Part shown: positions 23,307 to 34,336 of the stretch, in pieces
How positions within the stretch are numbered: the first letter of the stretch is position 1
How the letters are laid out: every line of letters begins with the position of its first letter
NCBI RefSeq assembly: GCF_029784155.1
Contig: NC_073693.1
Location: 284,986,875 to 285,050,874 of the forward strand
DNA from: Uranotaenia lowii
Lineage: Eukaryota; Arthropoda; Insecta; Diptera; Culicidae
Direction: 5' to 3'
Length of the DNA stretch: 64,000 bases
Translations under genes and position numbers: made by a program
The notes under the pieces: model-generated
What the model was told of the DNA's origin: nothing
What the model saw: only the letters and a program-made list of their open reading frames with translations
The model's database searches: none

Positions 23307-25436
23307 TTATAGCTCTTTTCTACATTCGGTAAGGAATGATAGCATGTCTTTTAAGTTTAATTTCTTAAACTCAGATTCGCTTATAGCGTAAGATCCCAGA
23401 GTACGAAAACGTAGTCTGGCAAATGAGGGACAGTTACATATAATATGGAAGGGATCTTCCACATCTGATTCACAACTACCACATACTGGAGATTCAGCAC
23501 GCTGAATGATGTGCATGTGATAGTTGAGTTTACAATGACCGGAGAGTGCTCTGATCAGGATGCTGCAATGAGCTTTACTTAAAGTTAACAAGTAACTCGA
23601 TATGATTGGAGATGGTTTTTCTAAAAATAATTTTGTTTGGCGACAAGTGTCCAACTCTTCCCAGTATCGTTTATGCTGGTTAGAGGACCAAGTTTGGATT
23701 TGGTTTCTGAACCAACATGGCGATATTGGGACAGCCGGCTCTGGTCCGTAAAATTCCTTTTCCGATCCAGCTCTGGCGAGTTCGTCGGCGAACTCGTTTC
23801 CAAAAATTCCCTTATGTCCGGGTACCCATAGAAGGTTTAATCCGTTGCCTTCAGCAAGTTCTTCGATTGCTTTCCGGCACGCGATTACCAGTTTTGATCT
23901 AGAACTGGAAGCACTAAGTGATTTGATAGCTGCTTGGCTATCTGAACAGAAATAAATTGTTTTGAACACAATTTTCTTTTGAAGTGCAATTTGCACTCCA
24001 TACATAATAGCATATAGCTCAACTTGAAAGACTGTACAATAATTACCTAGAGGTTGAGCATGTTCTATGTTCAACTCGTGACAGTAAATTCCAGCACCTG
24101 CACGGCCATTTGATAATGAACCGTCAGTATAGAATACAATATGAGAAGACATTTGGTCCTCTACGAAACCTGATAACCATTCTTGAGGAGAAGGAAATTT
24201 GACTTTAAACCCCATGTAGGGAAAACTACTCGAGAGTGTTAAATCGTTTGGCGCTAAATTAAACTCGTTTAATCTAACTAATTCAGGCCACACATTTGTA
24301 TGGCTCGATGATCTTTCGATATTTCCTGACAGCCAGAGACCAACTGCCTGTAGACGAAAAGCACATGAGAAGGCTTCCTGTTTTAAGAACAAGTGTAGAG
24401 GTTTGATAGAAAACAGAGCTTCTAGTGCTGCAGTAGGAGTTGAAGTGAACGATCCGGACATCCCTAAGAGACACATTCTTTGAAGGTGATTTAGTTTTGT
24501 CCGAACTGTTGCAACTTCACCTCTCTGCCACCACACTAGGCACCCATAGGCCAGAATTGGTCTTACTATTGTGGAGTAAATCCAGTGAATATGTTTGGGT
24601 TTGAGTCCCCAGTTTTTCCCGATTGCACGTCGGCATTGTCCGAAGGCCATACATGCTTTCTTGATTCTGAATTCGATGTGATCTGACCAGTTCAATTTGG
24701 AGTCTAGAATGACGCCCAAATATTTTACTTGATTAGACACGGTGATTTCGGATCCATAAAACAACAGAGGGCGCACCCCGCGGGTGATACGTTTTTTAGT
24801 AAATAAAACAAAATTAGTTTTGAGAGGATTAACTGAAAGTTCTATATGAGAACACCATCGTTCAACAGAGCGCAGAGCTTGTTGCATTATATCAAATAAT
24901 GTGCTTATGCACAAACCTCTTACCAGCAGAAGATAATCATCTGCGAATCCATAAGTTGGTATTCCACGGTCATTGAGTTTTCTCAACAAGCCGTCTGCAA
25001 CTAGGTTCCACAAAAGAGGTGATAGTACACCTCCCTGTGGGCAACCACGTGTGCTAACTTTTGTAATTGAAGCCTGTCTTAAAGAAGAATGAAGATTCCT
25101 GTTACTTAGCATAGCGCTAATCCAGTTAGTTATAACACTAGGCACTCCATGAAGTAGTGTAGCGTCCATTATTGATGTAAACGAGACATTATCGAATGCT
25201 CCTTCTATGTCTAGAAATGCTCCTAGACATGATTCTTTCTGTGAAAAACTATTTTCAATATTATGTACTACGTTGTGCAGAAGAGTTAATGTTGATTTTC
25301 CTGTTTGGTATGCATGTTGTGTCGCATTAAGCGGATGTTGGATAAGACATTCTTGCCTGATATGATGATCAATTAAACGTTCGAGTGCTTTTAATAGAAA
25401 TGAACTTAGACTAATAGGACGAAAGCTTTCAAAAAA
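23307..25436 (-). CDS. 5'-truncated LINE ORF2: reverse transcriptase plus RNase H
   Basis: A 709-codon frame without stops; the first Met is at 25169 but homology clearly extends upstream to ESFRPISLSS (25430), so this is the truncated C-terminal part of a longer polyprotein. RT landmarks: RPISLSS, AYQTGKSTLT, AFLDIEGAFDNV, GCPQGGVLSPLLWN and the catalytic GFADDYLLLV. RNase H follows: VFYTDGSLSNGRAGAG (Asp), QVELYAI (Glu), FCSDSQAAI (Asp) and WVPGHKGIFGNEFADELA (His, Asp). A Cys/His cluster CGSC..H...C lies near the C-terminus. RT plus RNase H points to the I superfamily (I, LOA/Loner or R1-related); clade is not certain. The open frame suggests a recent insertion. It is antisense in kst intron 1. 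The 5' side stops abruptly at the GTCAATTTT array. It would copy its own RNA by target-primed reverse transcription but cannot be complete here. Confidence 0.93.
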   Translation of the reverse strand, partial: FFESFRPISLSSFLLKALERLIDHHIRQECLIQHPLNATQHAYQTGKSTLTLLHNVVHNIENSFSQKESCLGAFLDIEGAFDNVSFTSIMDATLLHGVPSVITNWISAMLSNRNLHSSLRQASITKVSTRGCPQGGVLSPLLWNLVADGLLRKLNDRGIPTYGFADDYLLLVRGLCISTLFDIMQQALRSVERWCSHIELSVNPLKTNFVLFTKKRITRGVRPLLFYGSEITVSNQVKYLGVILDSKLNWSDHIEFRIKKACMAFGQCRRAIGKNWGLKPKHIHWIYSTIVRPILAYGCLVWWQRGEVATVRTKLNHLQRMCLLGMSGSFTSTPTAALEALFSIKPLHLFLKQEAFSCAFRLQAVGLWLSGNIERSSSHTNVWPELVRLNEFNLAPNDLTLSSSFPYMGFKVKFPSPQEWLSGFVEDQMSSHIVFYTDGSLSNGRAGAGIYCHELNIEHAQPLGNYCTVFQVELYAIMYGVQIALQKKIVFKTIYFCSDSQAAIKSLSASSSRSKLVIACRKAIEELAEGNGLNLLWVPGHKGIFGNEFADELARAGSEKEFYGPEPAVPISPCWFRNQIQTWSSNQHKRYWEELDTCRQTKLFLEKPSPIISSYLLTLSKAHCSILIRALSGHCKLNYHMHIIQRAESPVCGSCESDVEDPFHIICNCPSFARLRFRTLGSYAISESEFKKLNLKDMLSFLTECRKEL

Positions 25437-25439
25437 TCA

Positions 25440-26590
25440 GCAGAATTAATTTTGAAGATTGAAAATATTGAAAATTTTGAGATCGCAATATTTTTAATTT
25501 TGTCAATTTTGCCATTTTTGTCTGTTTCGATACTTTTTTCACTTTCGTCAATTTTGTCAAATTTTTCAATTTTATCAATTTTATAATTTTTTTTTTCTAT
25601 TTTGTCAATAATGTCAATTTTATCAATTTTCATGATTTTGTCAACATTGTTAGTTCAGTCAATTTTGTATTTTGTCAATTTTGTAAATTTTCATAATTTT
25701 GGCAATTTCAGTCAGTTTTATCAATTCTGTCCATTTGTCAATCTAGTCAAATTTGTCAGTTTTATCAATTTTGTCAATCAATTTTATTTGTCGATTTTGT
25801 CATTGTCAATGTCAATTGTCGATTATGTCTATTTTTTTCAAATTTGTCAATTTGGTCAATTTTGGCAATTTAGCCAGTTTTATCAATCTTATCAATTTTG
25901 TTAGTTTTAACAATTTTGTTAGTCTAGTGAATTTTGTCGATTTTGTCTTAGTCAATTTTGTCAGTACTATCAATTTTGTCAATTTTGTTAGTTTTGTTAG
26001 TCATGTCAATTTTTTTAAAAAAAATATTTTGTCAATTTTGGCAATTTTGGCAATTCTGTTAATTTTCATGATTTTTTCAACATTGTTAGTTCAGTCAACT
26101 TTGTCAGTTTTCTCGATTTTGTCAATTTTGTCAACTTTGTCAATTTTCATGATTTTGTCAAGCTTGTCAATTTTGTCAATTTAGTGAATTTTCTCAAATT
26201 TGTCATTGTCAAATTGACCATTTTTTTCAATTTTGTCAATTTTCATCGATTTTGTGAAGTTGGTCAATCTTGTCGATTTGTCAATCTTGTCAATTTTTAT
26301 GAATTTGGTCAATTGGGTCAATTTTTTTATTTTGCCAGTTCAATCAATCTTGTCAATTTTGTCAACTTTGTCAATTTTGTCAATCTTGTCAGTTTTATCA
26401 ATCTTGTCAATTTTGTCAATTTTGTCAGTTTTGTCAATTTTGTCAATTTAGTGAGTTTTGTCGATTTTGTCATCGTCATATTGGTAAATTTTTTGTCAAC
26501 TTTGTCAGTTTTGTCATTTTAATCAAATCATTGAATTATGTCAAGTTTGTCAACTTCTTCAATTTTGTCAAATTGTTCTATTTTTTCCAT
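25440..26590 (+). repeat. (GTCAATTTT)n minisatellite, about 1.15 kb
   Basis: Degenerate 9-bp units GTCAATTTT with variants GTCAATCTT, GTCAGTTTT, GCAATTTTG and GTTAGTTTT. TTTTCATGATTTT spacers recur (25628, 26063, 26145). Frames of the type FVNFVNFVNF or SILSILSIL are products of the period, not genes. It abuts the truncated LINE at its left edge. Confidence 0.95.
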
Positions 26591-26594
26591 GCTT

Positions 26595-27125
26595 CAAACT
26601 CTACTATGGAGGGCTTGGTGGCGCTACTGTTTGGTTGTTATTTTCCATCGGTCTCAGCAAGTGAAAGTTCGGATTGACTTCCAAGCCGTCATCGTTTTGC
26701 TAGACACCAACCCCAACAAAAACAACGCAACAATTGCACAGGTTTTTCGATGCGAACGAAAAGTTTTCATCGCGCAACGTTAGATCTGGAGAGAGGAAGA
26801 GAAAAAGGAACAAAAAAAAACTAGCCCGAGAGCTTAAAGCTCGAGATGATTCAGTAGCATTTGTCCTATTGGATTCAATTTGCTTCTACGGGCGAAATTC
26901 TCTCCTGTCGTTCGTGCTTGGAAAAAGCTTCCTGAGCACGAACGGTACGTGAGAAGATGAGATGGTGTGCATATATCGTTTGCGTTCCCGTGTCGTTTTC
27001 GCCTTCTCAGAGCAAGCTGTGATTGAGAATCTAACGTTGGACTTACCATCACTATAGAAATATGCGATGTGAGGGTCTAGTCTTTAGGCTTGAGTCATTC
27101 AATTTCGGGGAGGGATGAATGACAT
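26595..27125. other. less AT-rich intronic stretch, no feature identified
   Basis: Higher GC than its neighbours, with purine-rich segments (GAGAGAGGAAGAGAAAAAGG near 26790). Overlapping frames on both strands are under 82 codons and show no domain. Candidate regulatory DNA or an old repeat. Confidence 0.4.
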
Positions 27126-27126
27126 C

Positions 27127-27363
27127 CTGGGGTGGAATTATGAATCCTATTCGATTCGAGTTACCCGTTTCGAGTTGAACTCGAATCGGATTAGAATCAG
27201 TATTACGAATCTCGTTCGAGTTCTGAATTTTAACGTATTAGATTTCGAGTAAATCGGGTAGTAGATCATCTCGAAACGTTCCATTCGAATCGAGATCGGT
27301 AATGCCCAAGTTGGTCGAATCGAACGAAACTCGATTGTTTCGAGTTCCATAATCCCGCCCCTG
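27127..27363. mobile_element. 237-bp MITE rich in TTCGAGT motifs
   Basis: Left end CTGGGGTGGAATTATGAATC; complement of right end CAGGGGCGGGATTATGGAAC. Inside, CTCGAAA/TTCGAGT motifs recur about eight times in both orientations, so the whole element can fold on itself. No target duplication could be identified. Confidence 0.7.
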
Positions 27364-27865
27364 GTGTTAAAATCCTTATGATCAAATAAATAGAAAAAAA
27401 ATTCAATTTCGGGGTTGTACCTCATGATGCAATCCCTTTTAAGGAACTTCAATTTTGGGTTGTAAGGCCAGAATTAATTTTTGTTTCCGGTTTTCCTAAC
27501 GGTGGACTGGTATTAAAAGAATAACTCCTTCGCTCGATAAATTTAAATCAAGACATCTGTGTTTGACTGACATTTATGTTTGTCAATCGATTGGAGACGC
27601 CCTCTGTTTTCTTTATGCGGAATTACACGGAGTGAAAGCTTACCCAGTGCTTATCGCGCCATGTTTTCGATAATCTTGATTTTAGTGATTTCTGGTTGTG
27701 GCTAGCAAGCCAAATGGCCACGTTTTTTGGAGTGATCATTTTTGATGAAAATTACTATCAATTACTATGAAAAAAAAAATTTCAAACTATTTTGTAATTT
27801 TTTCTTTCTTATATAGGTTGAAGAAGAAAAAAAATCAAATTTTTCAAGATAAAAATAATTTTTAT
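27364..27865. other. no supported feature
   Basis: Short intronic spacer between two MITEs; nothing recognised. Confidence 0.5.
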
Positions 27866-27869
27866 TGTA

Positions 27870-28062
27870 CTGCTCAGTTTCACAAAAACGTCGAGAACAA
27901 AGTTTACAAAAATTCACACAAATACACACAAATACACAGACATCATCAGAACTCGTCGAGCTGATTCGATAGGTACCTATAAAGGTATATCTAAGACCCA
28001 TAATTAATGATCTCTCAAATCGACCGATAACTATACCTTTCTGAAAGAAAGGCAAAAAAGGA
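27870..28062 (-). repeat. dispersed short element, copy 2
   Basis: Reverse-oriented partner of 4676-4870: on the minus strand it reads GCCTTTCTTTCAGAAAGGTA, TAGTTATCGGTCGATTT and GATGTCTGTGTATTTGTGTG. The same GCCTTTC..GAAAGG hairpin is at its start. Confidence 0.75.
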
Positions 28063-28064
28063 GT

Positions 28065-28800
28065 ACTTTACATCGCAAGTTACCCGAAGTTAACAAGTTT
28101 ACCTTTTGTAAACATCTTTTCTCCAGATAAAAACCAAACGTCAAAGTATATAAGTACTATATTATTGGTAGTTGCAGTTCGTTCCATGGCTATTTATTAT
28201 AGCCAAGAGAAATACTTGGATTCTTGATTTAACCATTTGTTTTAAGGCTGTTCTAAAAAAGCTTACAAAGCCGAGTGTCTCAAAAACCTATTCAATGAAA
28301 TATTTAATGTAATAACAGTGCATAAGAATTGCAAATTGAGAAACATGTTACAGAAGCCAACACCATGGAAAACTCGAGTAAATTTAGTCATAAATATCAT
28401 TTAAGGTCACAATAAAAGCTGTGCAAAGTTTGACTAAATCTATTTTTTAAATTCCGAATGCTTCCAATCCAAGGCGTAAGGCTCTGTTAACTTTTGAACG
28501 GTATTCCACACTGAATTTTTGTTTTTTTAACTTTACTTTTACCATTAAAACAGATGTCCACTTTTTTTCGTGAACAGTCCTTAGTATGCAAGGTCCACTT
28601 CAACCATATTGTTTGCAAGTTACTAAGATTAGATTTTTCGGGCCTTGAACAAGGATGAAGGAGCTAAAGTTACAAATTCAAAATAGTACTAGAAGTGAGA
28701 AATCCTCTAACCTTTAGGACGTTTTTATAATTTCTGGCTTCTTCTTTCAAGGTAATATGCCAACACAAGTCACAAAATTGTAAATCATCCCCATCTCTCT
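28065..28800. other. no supported feature
   Basis: AT-rich intronic sequence without recognised repeat or coding structure. Confidence 0.55.
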
Positions 28801-28804
28801 AGTC

Positions 28805-29245
28805 TAGTGTTAGTATGACAGATTACCCGATTTTACCCTGGCGTACCCGAATAATTGAAAATTTCAAGACAAGTCCACTTCGACCCAGATGCCCGGTTTT
28901 TGGGATAAATTTCCCGGATTTTAATGTTTTTTTTCAAAACTGAGCAAAAAACTATAATTAGTGATGGTAAGTTTTGTTTATTTGGTTCAAAAACAATTTT
29001 TAAAAGTTATTTACATCAACATAAAAAAATGAACATTATTGATGCTTTCAATCTGATTCGAACGCTGCTGATGTGCTTCGATGGAAAATTGAAAATTCGA
29101 ATGATATCTTTCATGCTGTTTTTTTTTATAATTTCTTCGTAAAATGCTCGGATTTTGCTCAAATTTTCCCAGATATTGTCCGTTCTTTTTTTTTTGGATT
29201 TAAAAATTTGAAATCCAATGACCGGTAGCCTGGCCCGGATACGTG
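28805..29245 (+). mobile_element. hAT-like element with ACCCG/CCCGG repeats, copy 1
   Basis: Starts TAGTGTTAGTATGACAGATT then ACCCGATTTTACCC, and ends near GGCCCGGATACGTG. The copy at 42210-42605 is the same family in the opposite orientation (its complement starts TTATCAGATTACCCGGTTTT and ends GGCCCGGATACGTG). Subterminal CCCGG/ACCCG motifs repeat on both sides. A 72-codon frame inside is not recognised. Confidence 0.65.
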
Positions 29246-29249
29246 CAAA

Positions 29250-30990
29250 AAAAATTCCGGAATGATTCCTCTAGTGGTCTTATTATTTGCTGGTAGATTT
29301 ACGTTTCGATTCTGCGAAGGCACATGCCATCCACTATCAGTTTCTCAATCAATATATAATGTAAACACCGTTTTCCGCTTATCAATATCGTCGTTGAGTG
29401 ATCGATCGATTGCTGGCTTGCGCTCGTTTGCTATAGGCCCACATCAGTAGTTCCATAAATACCTTTATGCTGTTTCAATGTTGCTATCGCAATTTTGATA
29501 AAGTGGGAAAATCAATTTGCCCAGATGTTGATAAAGGGCTGACAAAAAAGGGAATACCTTTTAGGAATTTATCGATTCTCGGAAATTGACCAGAAACTTT
29601 TGGTGCCTGAATGTTGTCCCATTTAGAATATGATCGTCACTTTTGTGGCGCCCCTCAAGTTGAAATCAAAATGGACGCAATCAACCCAAAAGAATGTTGA
29701 AATAGAACTTTGGGGGAAATTTTTGAGCTATGAAGTTCTTCGAGCAATATTTGTTGATGTCACATTGCTACAATCAAAAACATTTTGGACAAAATAATTT
29801 TCTAACTCAATGTTACAGACATAGCGTGATTTTATTTTATTTTCGTAGATTTAAAATTCTTCAAGAGAAATAAAAATTACCCACAACTTGAGTGAAGAAC
29901 ATATTCCCAAGGAAGTTTTTGCCCCTTTTTTGTTCAATGTAACCCAAAAATCTTATCAATGGTTCATAATTCCTCACTTGCATTTTTTCCCTATCTTCGA
30001 TCGATATCAAAAATTAAAGAATTCGCTTAAAATAAATCCAGCTCAGATAGGGGAAATTTTTATCAAACCCACATCTGCCCTCACTTTTTATCAGGAAAGC
30101 TAACATCAGTAAAAAAGAGAAAATAATCCACATTCAAAAATTGTTATCGTCGATGGTGGATGACTCAATAACTTGAGCAGTATATTCAAACATACGTACA
30201 CGATAATATGCATTCAGATACCGCGATTTTTTTCTTCATTTTGCAAATCCTAAACCGCACATATCCGTGCATAGAAGAAACGTGTCAGAATGTGTTCAAC
30301 CACATTCCAATCGTCGTTTGTTTGTTATCTACAGCTGCAAAATGAGTTGGAAATATTACCACAGCCCAGAGCATCACACATTTTTCCAACTTGTTATAAG
30401 ATGGAATAAAAACAGTATTAATAAGAAAAGATGATAAACTTGAACGTTTATTTAACAATTTTTTTATATTTCTTTCTTAATGATTCCATATTCTTAGAAT
30501 TTTTTTGAGGTTTGTCGTTGAATATTTAATTGCTCATAACAATTTCGTCCTCCGTTCGCAAACGACAGTATGGTTCTTTTTGAGGGCACTGAGTGCCCTC
30601 TAGCTCTTAGCGCCATAAAATTGCTGTGTTTATTATACAAACACAATCAGTATAATTAGTTTGCCGACATTTTCAGCGCGCCGGTCGTCTTGCAGCGCCT
30701 CAACACAGCAGCTCTTCTCGATTTGAAGCCAATGCGCGGCTGCAAAACGGGGCTTATGTCATAATTTATAAACATTGGCGCCGCCACCGCCTTGCAGCAG
30801 TCAGGTCATAATCGATAAAAGCTTTCTGCGCCCTGCGTACTTTGGATATCTAGTGTCCTTCTTGGAGGTACACAATGGCCGGTGGAATCCAATCGATAAT
30901 TGCGTAAAAAAATATTTTTTCGATTTGATCAGTTCTCAGGCTTAAAAAAATGAAAATCAATCAAAAAATCTATTTAACAACTTTTTTTTA
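29250..30990. other. intronic sequence; GC-richer block at 30570-30850
   Basis: No gene is supported. The block at 30570-30850 is clearly less AT-rich and opens with a perfect 19-nt palindrome GAGGGCACTGAGTGCCCTC (30582-30600); it also has repeated GCAGC/GCGCC motifs. It lies about 300 bp upstream of kst exon 2 and could be regulatory or the remnant of a short element. Confidence 0.45.
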
Positions 30991-30991
30991 T

Positions 30992-31035
30992 TGTGCCGAC
31001 GTTTCGGCGTCGACTAATATCATCCTCAAGGATAA
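30992..31035 (-). other. Penelope/hammerhead-like short motif, uncertain
   Basis: The plus strand has GCCGACGTTTCGGCGTCGAC followed by TAATATCATCCTCAAGG. On the minus strand this is TTGAGGATGAT..GTCGACG-CCGAAACGTCGGC, resembling the CTGANGA...GAAAC.GTC core of hammerhead motifs found in Penelope-like elements (knowledge from memory). The first core C is T here and the stem II spacing is odd, so an active ribozyme is unlikely. Confidence 0.25.
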
Positions 31036-31133
31036 GAAGAGAGATTTATTTCATTTTGCAAAAAGCGTACTGTAGACATATTCTGTGTTTTAAACTAAAT
31101 TTTCTCCTTTCTCTTCTTCCCTCTCCACAACAG

Positions 31134-31306
31134 GATCACAGTATGAGCCTGGTGGGTATTCAGCCCAGGTTCAGCAACGGTCCAACATGACGCAACGGGA
31201 GGGCATCTACAAGTTCGAGAACGAGCGCATCAAGACCCTACAGGAGGAGCGGCTGCACATCCAGAAGAAAACGTTCACGAAATGGATGAACTCGTTCCTG
31301 GTCAAG
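31134..31306 (+). CDS. kst: karst (beta-heavy spectrin), coding exon 2
   Basis: Residues 12-69 of the spliced protein, starting inside Gly12. It reads SQYEPGGYSAQVQQRSN, then MTQREGIYKFENERIK, then the spectrin signature TLQEERLHIQKKTFTKWMNS and FLVK, the first helix of calponin-homology domain 1 that binds actin. The acceptor is a long pyrimidine tract plus CAACAG (31128-31133) and the donor is AAG|GTAGGA (31307), phase 0. Met30 at 31187-31189 corresponds to the start I remember for Drosophila kst. The HIQKKTFTKWMNSFL form separates beta-heavy spectrin from conventional beta-spectrin, which to my recollection reads SVQKKTFTKWVNSHL. Confidence 0.95.
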
Positions 31307-31909
31307 GTAGGATATGCGTTTTGTAGAGTTAACAAATTTATACTTATTTATTAAAAAAAAAATAGAACAGAGAATCAGATCAAAGGTTAAGAATAGAAAA
31401 ATATATAAAAATAGATTTAAAAAACTTGAAAATCTTAAATTAAATGTCGTAATTACGCATTATTGGTGTTTTTCCTGGAGATAGCCAGGTGGCAGCCAAA
31501 ACAATTTAACACCACATTTTCAACGTTTATTCTTTTGGAGATCTTACTCAAGGTTTCGAGTGTATTTATTTGTGTCAATTTTCCAAAAAATGTTGTTATA
31601 GAAACTTTGTCTGTTTTTTTGTTTTCAAAATAATAATCATTGATTCTTTAACAATCGACATTTATCAATTTAAACGAAGAGTCTTGATTCAAAAATCTCA
31701 AAATTTAGCCCAATTCTTTCTACTTTCGAAAATCACTTACAAAAAATTTTTATGCAAACTAAAAAAGAAGTCTTGAATTTGAAAAATGAAACTCTTATGA
31801 AAATTTTGTTCAATTCGAAACATCAAGTTTAAAAAATAAAAAGTAAAATATAAAAATCAACAATTCACAATCTCAGTTGAAAAATTTAAAAGCACAAAGC
31901 CCAACGCAA

Positions 31910-32470
31910 AATGAAACAAAGCTAAAGGCTGAAGGCCAATGTCTTACAAAAAAGCTGAAGAAGGCTTCAAAAAATAAAAAAAGACTACAAACGGCATCAT
32001 AAAGTCAACAAAAGGCAAAATAAGGGCAACAAAAAGCAATTAAAAGCCATAAACAGAAAACCAATGGGCATCAAAAATACAACGCAAAAAATCTACAAAA
32101 GGGCAACAGCTTATCTATCACCAGGTGAACAAAAGTTCAGCAAAAAGACAAAACACAGGCAGGCTACAAAAAGATACAAAAAAACAATAAGACGATAACA
32201 AAAAAGCAGAAGAAGACGGCAAAAAGAAAACCAAGAAGAAAGCAAGAATGAGCAGCGAAAGAGCAACAAAAGATTACAAAGGACAACACAAGACAACAAA
32301 AGCCATAAACAGAGTAGTAATAATCTAATATAAAATTTCAGAAGCTCAACAATAGAGAACAAAAAGGCTACAACAAGTCCATAAAAACCAAAAGGCAACA
32401 AAAAAATAAAACGCATAAAAAGGGAAAACAAAAAGCTATGAAAGGACAAACGAAAGTACACCAACGTTTT
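31910..32470 (+). repeat. A-rich low-complexity repeat (GGCAACAAAAAGCCA-like)
   Basis: Short degenerate words AAAGGCAACAAAA, AAAAGCCATAAA and AAAAGCTGAAG recur without a fixed period. A similar patch follows at 33835-33990, beyond the heptamer array, so the array may have grown inside it. The 117-codon minus-strand frame (Leu/Phe/Ser-rich) is a composition artefact. Confidence 0.7.
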
Positions 32471-32579
32471 TTTTACGTGGTTTTTATACGGTTTTTTTTA
32501 CACGGATTTCGCGAATTAACACGGTTTTTCACAGAATCCTTTTGAACGGGAAACACTTAGAAATTTTGAAGTTGAGAAG

Positions 32580-33005
32580 ATCTTAGCTCTGAGACTAAGA
32601 ACGTGAGGCATGAGACCTGAAACCTGAGACATGAGGCATGATACCTGAGGCATGAGGCCTGAGACATGAGACCTGAGATCTGAGACACCACACCTGAGAC
32701 ACACCACCTGGAGCCTAAGACCAGAGACAAGAGACATGAGGCATGCATGAGACTTGAGATCTGAGACATGAGAAATAAGACATGGGACAAAAGCCATGAA
32801 ACATGAGACCTGATACATAGAGTTAGTCATGAGACCTGAGACAAGAGACATGAGATCGGAGACCTGAGACCAGAGACCTGTCACATAAGACCAGGCACCT
32901 GAGACATAAGACAAGAGACCTGAGACATGAGACATGAGACTTGAACATGAGATCTGAGACTTAAACCTGAGATCTGAGACCTGAGACCTGAGACAAGAGA
33001 CTTGA
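32580..33005 (+). repeat. (GAGACMT)n heptamer array, left arm
   Basis: Seven-base units GAGACCT and GAGACAT dominate. At about 33006 the array switches to the complementary strand, giving one large inverted repeat with 33009-33712. The outer flanks share ACACGGATTT/ACACGGTTTT motifs (32499-32530 and 33755-33775). Confidence 0.93.
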
Positions 33006-33008
33006 GAG

Positions 33009-33712
33009 TTTCAGGTCTCATGTCTCATGTCTCATGTCTTATGTCTAATGTCTAATGTTTCATGTCTCAGGTCTCAAGTCACATATCTCATGTCGCATGT
33101 CTTATGTCTTAGGTCTCAAGTCTCAGGTGTCATGTCTTCAGTATCAAGGTTCAAGTCTTAGGTCTCATGTTTTGGGTCTCAGGTCTCTATTTTCAGGTCT
33201 AATGTCTCATGTCTTAGGTCTCTAGTCTCAGTTCTCAGATCTCAGGTCTCTGGTCTCAGGTGTCATGTCTTAAGTCTCAAGTCTCTGGTCTCAGGTATCA
33301 GACTCAAATCTCAGGTCTCATGTCCCATGTCTCTTGTATCAGGTCTCATGTTTTATGTCTCAAGTATTAGTCTCAGGTATCTAGTCTCAGGCCTAATGCA
33401 CCATGTCTTATGTCTCATGTATCAGACCTCAGGTCTCAGGTCTAAGATCTCAGGCCTCAGGTCTCAGGTCTCAGATCTCATGCCTCAGATATCAGGTCTC
33501 AGGTGTCCTGTCAAAAGTCTCAGATCTCAGGTCTCAAGTCGCACGTCTGAGGTTTCAGGTATCAGTTTTCAGGTCTCATGTCTCAATTGTCTCAGGTACG
33601 AGTTCGCAGGTCGCAGATCTCAGGTCTCATGTCTCGAATCTGAAGTCTCAAGTCTCAGGTCTTAAGCCTCAAGTCTCAGGTCTCAGGTTTCAAGTCTTAA
33701 GTGTCAAGTTAC
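33009..33712 (-). repeat. (GAGACMT)n heptamer array, right arm (inverted)
   Basis: Same heptamers on the minus strand (plus-strand words AGGTCTC and ATGTCTC). The switch point reads GACTTGAGAGTTTCAGGTCT. This arm is longer (about 700 bp against 425 bp). ORFs reading SQVSGLRSQVSG are period artefacts. Confidence 0.93.
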
Positions 33713-33719
33713 ATGTTTT

Positions 33720-34330
33720 TTTTTTTTCAAGTTTCAGAGCTGCAGAATTTGCATGAACTTTTTTACACGGTTTTCCGCAACAAGCACGTTTTTTAACGCC
33801 GTACGTATATCAGTGTAAAAAAAAACCTTACTGTATACAAAAGGGCAATAAAAAGCCATAGAAAAGCAAAAAGGCATTAATGAGCAAAAACTATCTTACA
33901 AAAGTTCAAAAATAGGCAACCGAAAAAAACGACAAGGTGACTTAAGAAAACAAAAAAGTAACAAATGATAGAACAAAATAATTTAAATTTCATAGAGAAC
34001 ATAATGATAATTTGGAAGAATTTAGCGAATCCAGAAAATTGAAAGCATCAAGAGGCACGAGTCGACTCAGAGAATTAAAATCAAACCATTATTTCAAATC
34101 TTAAAGCGTAATGTTTTGTTATCGAGAGAATCAAGAAAACTATGAGAAACAAGAAAGAGAATGAATAGAAACAAAATGATCAACAAAATTGAAAAAAATC
34201 AAATAAATCAAGAATTAAATAAAAAAAATAGAATAGATAAAAATAGATTAAAAATTTATTTCATTTATTATTAGATATGTTTAGCAAGCAAATTGAGAAA
34301 GTTGAGAGAATGAATAGAATTAAAAGAACC
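33720..34330. other. array flank and AT-rich spacer
   Basis: A T-run, then ACACGGTTTTCCGCAACAAG-type sequence resembling 32485-32530, then A-rich sequence like 31910-32470. Nothing coding. Confidence 0.55.
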
Positions 34331-34336
34331 CAAGAA

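Larger units (their letters stand above)
16894..31133 (+). other. kst: kst intron 1 (14.2 kb)
   Basis: Begins GTAAGC and ends with a strong pyrimidine tract (TTTCTCCTTTCTCTTCTTCC) and CAACAG. It is filled with retroelement relics and MITEs, described separately. The stretch 16900-17980 just after exon 1 holds no supported feature and could contain regulatory sequence. Confidence 0.8.

Noticed and set aside
25602..26522. ORFs reading FVNFVNFVN / SILSILSIL (up to 143 codons)
   Set aside because: Products of the 9-bp GTCAATTTT array, which stays open in several frames.
32111..32464. 117-codon Leu/Phe/Ser-rich minus-strand ORF resembling a membrane protein
   Set aside because: Composition artefact of the A-rich low-complexity plus strand; no signal peptide layout or family motif.
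32516..33756. ORFs reading SQVSGLRSQVSGL on both strands (up to 139 codons)
   Set aside because: Products of the 7-bp GAGACMT array and its inversion; a 21-base period gives a seven-residue repeat without selection.
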